Shown in pieces: positions 45,563 through 54,322 of a stretch of DNA of 54,322 nucleotides (the stretch's first letter is position 1; each line of letters begins with the position of its first letter). The stretch is taken from NCBI GenBank assembly GCA_029268225.1, contig JAJUGJ010000022.1:1-54322 (forward strand), read 5' to 3'. This stretch comes from Burkholderiales bacterium. GTDB lineage: Bacteria; Pseudomonadota; Gammaproteobacteria; Burkholderiales; Burkholderiaceae_C. The notes below the pieces were generated by a model, which was given only the letters and a program-made list of their open reading frames with translations, searched no databases and was not told the origin of the DNA. The translations under genes were made by a program, and so were the position numbers.

Positions 45563-46374
45563 AGCTCCGCATCGTCAAGCCCGCACAGGGCTATGTCTGG
45601 CTCAGGCAAGGATTGCTGGTCAGCCGCCGTCAGCCCTTCCACTTCGTCGGACTGCTGGGCCTGTGCCTGTCCTTCGCCCTGTTGCTGATCGGCCTGCCAG
45701 TGGTCGGCCCCTTGCTGGTGGTGGGCTGCATGCCGCTGATGTGGCTGGGCTTCATGCTGGCCACGCGCAAGGTGCTGCAAGGTGAGCGTTTCACGCCGGG
45801 CATTTTGTTCGAAGCCTTCAAGGGCGCGCACAGCCCGCGCCGCATCCTGGCTCAATTGGCCGGGGGCTATGTCATGGCCACCTTGCTGATCATGCAACTG
45901 GCGCAATGGCTGGGTCCGGGTGCCGATGAGGTGGCCGCCGTGTTTGAAACCGCAGAAACCGCGGCCGAACTGGTGAACAACCCATTGGTGCAACAGGACA
46001 TCCTTTGGCGTGTGCTGCTGACACTGCCGGTCTCGCTGCTGTTCTGGCATGCCCCAGCCCTGATCCTGTGGGCGCGACTGCCGGTGAGCAAGGCACTGTT
46101 TTTCAGCATCGTGGCCTGCTGGCGCAATCTGGGCGCCTTCGCGGTCTATGGCTTGGGGTGGTTTGTGGTGGTGCTGGCCCTCGGCCTGCTCGACCGCTTC
46201 CTGCTCAGCCAACTGCCCGTCCCCATGCTGGGCAACATCCTGGCCATTTCGGCCGGGCTGTGGGTGGCTTCCGCGTTCTACGCCTCGCTGTACTTCACCG
46301 TGGTGGACTGCTTCGAGTCATCGGCAGACACGGGCACGCCCCCTCTTGATGCCGAGCCGCACACCGACGCCTGA
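45559..46374 (+). CDS. BPSS1780-type membrane protein (unknown function)
   Basis: A 271-residue inner-membrane protein with about six helices and a conserved basic start MKLRIVKPAQGYVWLRQGLL. I recall it as the BPSS1780 family of Burkholderiales, often directly after thrB; its role is not known. The ATG at 45559 overlaps the thrB stop, which shows translational coupling and fixes the start. Convergent with oxyR. Confidence 0.8.
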   Translation: MKLRIVKPAQGYVWLRQGLLVSRRQPFHFVGLLGLCLSFALLLIGLPVVGPLLVVGCMPLMWLGFMLATRKVLQGERFTPGILFEAFKGAHSPRRILAQLAGGYVMATLLIMQLAQWLGPGADEVAAVFETAETAAELVNNPLVQQDILWRVLLTLPVSLLFWHAPALILWARLPVSKALFFSIVACWRNLGAFAVYGLGWFVVVLALGLLDRFLLSQLPVPMLGNILAISAGLWVASAFYASLYFTVVDCFESSADTGTPPLDAEPHTDA

Positions 46375-46405
46375 CGCGTCACCACCGGCTCGCGTGAACG
46401 CCTGA

Positions 46406-47329
46406 TCAATCCGTCAGGCGCGTCACGCCCTCCAACTCACAGGCATAGATGGCGTTGCGCAGGGCGGCAATCGCCTCGTAGCGGGTGAAGCTGCGGCGCC
46501 AGGCCAACACCACGCGACGCGTGGGCGGCTCGCCCTCGAAGGGCACGAACACCACATGCGGATGCGGCTCGACCGGCACCGACAGACGCGGCACCACGGT
46601 CACCCCCATGCCAGCGGCCACCATGTGCTTGATGGTTTCCAGGGAGGACCCCTCGAAGCTCTTGCGGATGCCCTCAGTGGCGCTGGAAAAGCGCGCGAAC
46701 TCCGGGCAGACCTCCAGCACATGGTCACGGAAGCAGTGGCCGGCCCCGAGCAGGAGCATGGTCTCGCGCTTGAGCTCTTCGGCCCCGATGGATTCGCGCT
46801 GCGCCAGCGGATGGCTGCGCGGCACGGCCACGAGGAAAGGCTCGTCGTACAGCGGCGCGACAGCCAGGTTGGTGTCCGGGAAAGGCTCGGCCAGGATGGC
46901 GCAGTCCAGCTCGCCCGCGCGCAGCATTTCCAGCAGCTTGGCGGTGAAATTTTCCTGCAGCATCAAAGGCATCTGCGGCACCCGACTGATGGCCGAGCGC
47001 ACGAGCTCGGGCAACAGGTAGGGCCCGATGGTGTAGATGACGCCCAGGCGCAGCGGGCCGGCCAGCGGGTCCTTGCCGCGCTTGGCGATTTCCTTGATGG
47101 CCTGCGCCTGCTCCAGCACGGCCTGGGCCTGGCGCACGATCTCCTCGCCCAAGGGCGTGACGGTTATCTCGGCGCTGCCACGCTCGAACAGCTTGACGTC
47201 GAGCTCGTCTTCCAGCTTCTTCACCGCCACCGACAGAGTGGGCTGGGAAACAAAGCATGCTTCGGCAGCGCGCCCGAAATGACGCTCGCGGGCGACGGCA
47301 ACGATGTAGCGAAGTTCGGTCAGGGTCAT
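46406..47329 (-). CDS. oxyR: Hydrogen-peroxide sensor OxyR (LysR family)
   Basis: A 307-residue LysR-type activator that senses peroxide by forming a disulfide. The N-terminal helix-turn-helix is MTLTELRYIVAVARERHFGR; the redox pair is C199 and C208 in GAGHCFRDHVLEVCPEF, at the same positions as in E. coli OxyR, with H198 also conserved. Start at 47329 is set by this numbering; the upstream codon at 47359 is not used. It follows recG by 88 bp, an arrangement seen in other proteobacteria where the two are co-transcribed. Confidence 0.95.
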   Translation of the reverse strand: MTLTELRYIVAVARERHFGRAAEACFVSQPTLSVAVKKLEDELDVKLFERGSAEITVTPLGEEIVRQAQAVLEQAQAIKEIAKRGKDPLAGPLRLGVIYTIGPYLLPELVRSAISRVPQMPLMLQENFTAKLLEMLRAGELDCAILAEPFPDTNLAVAPLYDEPFLVAVPRSHPLAQRESIGAEELKRETMLLLGAGHCFRDHVLEVCPEFARFSSATEGIRKSFEGSSLETIKHMVAAGMGVTVVPRLSVPVEPHPHVVFVPFEGEPPTRRVVLAWRRSFTRYEAIAALRNAIYACELEGVTRLTD

Positions 47330-47417
47330 GGTGCGCACATTGTGCGGCATCCCGCACACCCCGCACCACAGGTCATCACGGTTCTCGCCAGCACACGGAC
47401 GGGATCGCCCACCAAGA

Positions 47418-49622
47418 TCAAGCCTTCAGGTACTCGGACTTGTGCCCCAGCCAACGCCCGACATGGCGCTGGGCCGCCCCCGGATGGTCGCGCAGCAAGA
47501 CCTCGGCCACCTGCCGCGCCCGTGCCACCAGGGCCTCGTCTTCGTGCAGGTCGGCAAAGCGCAGCATGGCCGCGCCCGACTGCCGCGCGCCCATGAACTC
47601 GCCCGGGCCACGGATTTCCAGATCGCGACGCGCGATCTCGAAACCATCGGTGGTTTCGGCCATGGCCTTGAGGCGCTGTTTGCCGGAGTCAGACAGCGGC
47701 GAGGCGTACAGCAGCACGCACACGCTGGCCACGGCGCCACGCCCCACCCGCCCGCGCAACTGGTGCAGCTGACTCAAGCCGAAACGCTCGGCGTGCTCGA
47801 TCACCATCAGGCTGGCGTTGGGCACGTCCACCCCGACTTCGATCACGGTGGTGGCCACCAGCACCGACAGCTCGCCCGACGAGAACTTCGCCATCACCTC
47901 GGCCTTCTGGGCCGCCGGCAGGCGACCATGCAGCAGCCCCACCCCGAAGCCTGGCAAGGCTTCACTCAGGTCCTGATGGGTCTGGGTGACGTTGCTCAAG
48001 TCCAGCGGCGGGCGCTTGGCGCTGTCGCGCCCGGCCACCTCATCGGCCGCCTGGTCGCTGTCTTCGGTTTCGTCGATCAGGGGGCAGACCCAGTACACCT
48101 GGCTGCCCTTGGCCACCTCGTCACGGATGCGCTCGATGACCTCCTCACGGCGGCTGTCGGCGAAGACGCGGGTGACGATGGGTGTGCGACCCGGCGGCAA
48201 TTCGTCGATGGTGCTGACCTCCAGGTCGGCCAGGTAGGTCATCGCCAGGGTGCGCGGGATGGGCGTTGCACTCATCATCAGCAGGTGCGGCTCCAGCTCG
48301 CGGCTTTGCAGCTTGCTGCGCAACTGCAGGCGCTGGGCCACGCCGAAGCGATGCTGCTCGTCGATCAGCGCCAGCCCCAGTTTCGCAAACTCGACCTGGT
48401 CCTGGATGACCGCGTGCGTACCGACCACGAGCTGCGCCTCGCCCGACGCGACAGCAGCCAGTTGCTCACGCTTGACCTTGGCCTTGAGGCTGCCCGTGAG
48501 CCAGGCGACCTTGATACCCAGGGGTTCCAGCCAGTCCACCAGCTTGCGAAAGTGCTGCTCGGCCAGGATCTCGGTGGGCGCCATCAGGGCGCACTGCCAG
48601 CCCACATCCATGGCCACCGCGGCCGCCAGGGCGGCCACCACCGTCTTGCCCGAGCCCACATCACCCTGCAGCAGGCGGTGCATGGGCACGGGGCGGGCCA
48701 GGTCGGCCGCGATCTCGGCGCAGACGCGCTGCTGCGCGCCCGTCAGCTGGAAAGGCAGCACCGCCAACAGGCGCTCGGGCAGCCCTTGGGCGTGGGCTTT
48801 CAACACAGGCGCCTTCAGGTGCGAACGCTCGGCGCGCGCCTGCATCTGCGAGACCTGTTGCGCCAGCAGTTCCTCAAATTTGAGGCGCTGCCAGGCCGGG
48901 TGGCTGTGATCCTCCAGCGCGGCCAGCGAGGTGTCGGGGCTGGGGTGATGCAAAAAGTGCAGCGATTCGCGCAGGCTGGGCAGTCGTGGGGGCAACAGGG
49001 CCGGCGGGATCAGCTCGTCCAAGGGTGCCCGCGCCAGACCCGCTGCCACCGCCTTGCGCAGGTAGGCTTGCGGCAGGCCCGCGGTGGTGGGGTAAACGGG
49101 GGTGAGCGCCTGGGCCAAGGGGGCGCCTTCTTGCACGATGCGCACCTGCGGGTGCACCATCTCGCGACCGAAAAAGCCGCTGCGCAACTCGCCCCGCACG
49201 CGCAAACGCACGCCCGCGCCCCAGCTCTTTTGCTGCGAGCCGTAGAAGTTCAGGAAGCGCAGCAGCACCTCGCCCGAGCCATCGTGCAGGCGCACGATGA
49301 GTTGGCGCCGCCCGCGGGCTTCGATCCGGTTGTCACGCACCACGCCTTCCACTTGCACGGTCTGGCCGTCGCGGGCGTCGCGCAGCAGGGTCAGGCGGGT
49401 CTCGTCCTCATAGCGCAGCGGCAGGTGCAGGGCCAGGTCGATGTCGCGCGTCAGGCCCAGGCGCTCCATCGCTTTCTGCGGCGGTGAACGCTTGTCGGCG
49501 GCCGCAGCCTGGCCCGTGCGCGCCTTGCCACGTGCAGAAGATGTCGGAGAGGGGCCTGCTGCCTCGTGCGCCACGCTGAATTCGTTGAATGGATGAGAGC
49601 AATCGCCATTGTGCCCGGGCAA
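47418..49622 (-). CDS. recG: ATP-dependent DNA helicase RecG
   Basis: A fork-reversal and branch-migration helicase. The wedge domain starts with [17 protein letters not shown]; the motor has Walker [39 protein letters not shown] (motif II), and [11 protein letters not shown] (motif III), with the C-terminal [20 protein letters not shown] and [12 protein letters not shown]. The start is uncertain: TTG at 49622, GTG at 49574 and ATG at 49469 are all in frame, and only the last 620 or so residues are clearly conserved. Divergent from queA across a short gap. Confidence 0.94.
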   Translation of the reverse strand: MPGHNGDCSHPFNEFSVAHEAAGPSPTSSARGKARTGQAAAADKRSPPQKAMERLGLTRDIDLALHLPLRYEDETRLTLLRDARDGQTVQVEGVVRDNRIEARGRRQLIVRLHDGSGEVLLRFLNFYGSQQKSWGAGVRLRVRGELRSGFFGREMVHPQVRIVQEGAPLAQALTPVYPTTAGLPQAYLRKAVAAGLARAPLDELIPPALLPPRLPSLRESLHFLHHPSPDTSLAALEDHSHPAWQRLKFEELLAQQVSQMQARAERSHLKAPVLKAHAQGLPERLLAVLPFQLTGAQQRVCAEIAADLARPVPMHRLLQGDVGSGKTVVAALAAAVAMDVGWQCALMAPTEILAEQHFRKLVDWLEPLGIKVAWLTGSLKAKVKREQLAAVASGEAQLVVGTHAVIQDQVEFAKLGLALIDEQHRFGVAQRLQLRSKLQSRELEPHLLMMSATPIPRTLAMTYLADLEVSTIDELPPGRTPIVTRVFADSRREEVIERIRDEVAKGSQVYWVCPLIDETEDSDQAADEVAGRDSAKRPPLDLSNVTQTHQDLSEALPGFGVGLLHGRLPAAQKAEVMAKFSSGELSVLVATTVIEVGVDVPNASLMVIEHAERFGLSQLHQLRGRVGRGAVASVCVLLYASPLSDSGKQRLKAMAETTDGFEIARRDLEIRGPGEFMGARQSGAAMLRFADLHEDEALVARARQVAEVLLRDHPGAAQRHVGRWLGHKSEYLKA

Positions 49623-49740
49623 CTGCCCGCTCGCCCCCGCGTCTGAGCGGGCCTGCGCCCTGCCGGGTCACCCCAGGGCGGGGCAGATGAAGGACAATAG
49701 CGGGTTTCCTTGGCACGGGACCCGTCCGTCCCTCAATGGC

Positions 49741-50798
49741 ATGACCGCTTCTGCTTCCGGCTACACCCTCAGCGATTTCGACTTCGAGCTCCCGCCCGAA
49801 CTGATCGCCCAACACCCCGCTGCCGAGCGCAGCGCCTCGCGCCTGCTCGATGGCCGGGGCCCCACGCCCGTGGACCGCGTGTTCCGCGACCTGCCCTCGT
49901 TGCTGCAGCCGGGGGATCTGCTGGTGTTCAACAACACGCGCGTCATCAAGGCGCGCCTGTACGGCGCCAAGCAGTCCGGCGGCGCCGTCGAGGCCCTGGT
50001 CGAGCGCGTGCTGCCCAACCACGAGGTGCTGGCCCATATGCGCGCCAGCAAGTCGCCCAAGCCGGGCAGCGTCGTGCGCTTTGCCGACGCCTTCGACGCC
50101 GAGGTGCTGGGCCGTGGCGGCCCCGACGGCGGCCTGTTCCACCTCAAGCTCTCGGGCGATCCGTTCGAGTTGCTCGAACAGCACGGCCATGTGCCGCTGC
50201 CGCCCTACATCACCCACGCCGACGATGCCGACGACGTGCGCCGCTACCAGACGGTGTTCGCCAAGGCCCCCGGCGCCGTGGCCGCCCCCACCGCGGCCCT
50301 GCACTTTGATGATGCTCTGCTGGCTGCTTTGCGCGAGCACGGCATCCGCACCGCCGAGGTGACCCTGCACGTGGGCGCCGGCACCTTCCAGCCCGTGCGC
50401 ACCGACAACCTGGCCGAGCACAAGATGCACAGCGAATGGTTCGAGGTACCGGCCAGCACCGTGGCCGCCATCGAGGCCACCAAGGCGGCGGGCGGTCGCG
50501 TCATCTCGGTGGGCACCACCACCCTGCGCGCGCTGGAATCCGCCGCCCTGCACGCCCCCGCTGGCCAGATCCTGCAAGCCGGCAGCCGCGACACCGACAT
50601 CTTCATCACCCCGGGCTTCCAGTTCAAGGTGGTGGACCTGTTGATCACCAACTTCCACCTGCCCAAGAGCACCTTGATGATGCTGGTGAGCGCCCTGGCG
50701 GGCTACGAGCACATCCGCGCGCTCTACCAGCATGCGATCGCGCAGGGCTACCGTTTCTTCAGCTATGGCGACGCCATGCTGATCGAGCGTCGCGCACC

Positions 50799-50802
<4 letters not shown>
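49741..50802 (+). CDS. queA: S-adenosylmethionine:tRNA ribosyltransferase-isomerase QueA
   Basis: A 353-residue enzyme that moves the ribosyl part of SAM to preQ1 in tRNA, the penultimate step of queuosine synthesis. Motifs: [52 protein letters not shown] and [29 protein letters not shown]. Start at 49741 ([15 protein letters not shown]); the upstream frame to 49609 is not conserved. Its stop overlaps the start of a histidine-kinase gene, which sits between it and tgt. Confidence 0.96.
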
Positions 50803-54316
<3,514 letters not shown>

Positions 54317-54322
54317 GCCCCC

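Overview
This 54 kb window of GC-rich DNA is almost entirely core chromosome of a motile, aerobic betaproteobacterium of the order Burkholderiales. I infer a Comamonadaceae or Sphaerotilaceae-like lineage from the gene orders (DUF3579 gene next to argD-argF; flhB-flhA-flhF-flhG-fliA; ybgC-tolQRA; recG-oxyR) and from the family types present. No tRNA, rRNA, CRISPR array, transposase, integrase or phage gene was seen.

Layout. 1-8418: purine synthesis (purD, cut by the window edge), YebC/PmpR regulator, HerA-like ATPase, a His-rich exported protein, lysophospholipid transporter LplT, alanine racemase, an acyl-CoA thioesterase and RadA. 8489-12581: lipid II flippase MurJ, ribosomal protein S20 and a transmembrane chemoreceptor. 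12624-17303: the DUF3579 gene with a highly structured leader, argD and argF, then a second chemoreceptor, which is bracketed by argF and a decayed second copy of the argF 3' end. 17316-25375 (minus strand): a tightly overlapping flagellar operon flhB-flhA-flhF-flhG-fliA, ending with a soluble chemoreceptor that has its own sigma-28-like promoter. 25634-32552: a DUF1631 protein and the SpoVR / YeaH / PrkA stress module. 32743-38035: an orphan GspE/PilB-type ATPase with a MshEN-like region, then tolA, tolR, tolQ, ybgC (tolB and pal are not in the window). 38078-43688: sixA, ppk and polA, with a candidate Pho box before ppk. 43722-54316: an outer-membrane protein, thrB, a membrane protein, oxyR-recG, and queA / hybrid histidine kinase / tgt.

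How it fits together. The central third serves motility: FlhA and FlhB export flagellar subunits, FlhF and FlhG set flagellar position and number, FliA drives late genes, and three structurally different chemoreceptors lie close by. The cell-envelope genes (MurJ, Alr, LplT, TolQRA) and stress genes (OxyR, PrkA module, polyphosphate kinase) are ordinary housekeeping loci.

The most unusual observations are: (1) a three-way-junction RNA fold whose closing stem competes with an intrinsic terminator just before the DUF3579 gene, which looks like a riboswitch or attenuator; (2) an FlhG that keeps the DQAxxLR FlhF-activating motif but has lost the P-loop lysine and threonine; (3) a 132-bp, about 88% identical, in-frame copy of the argF 3' end that marks a recombination scar around a chemoreceptor gene; (4) a Pho-box, -10 element and 5'-terminal hairpin arrangement before ppk. 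All homology calls come from reading the sequence and from memory of the families; no database search was run.
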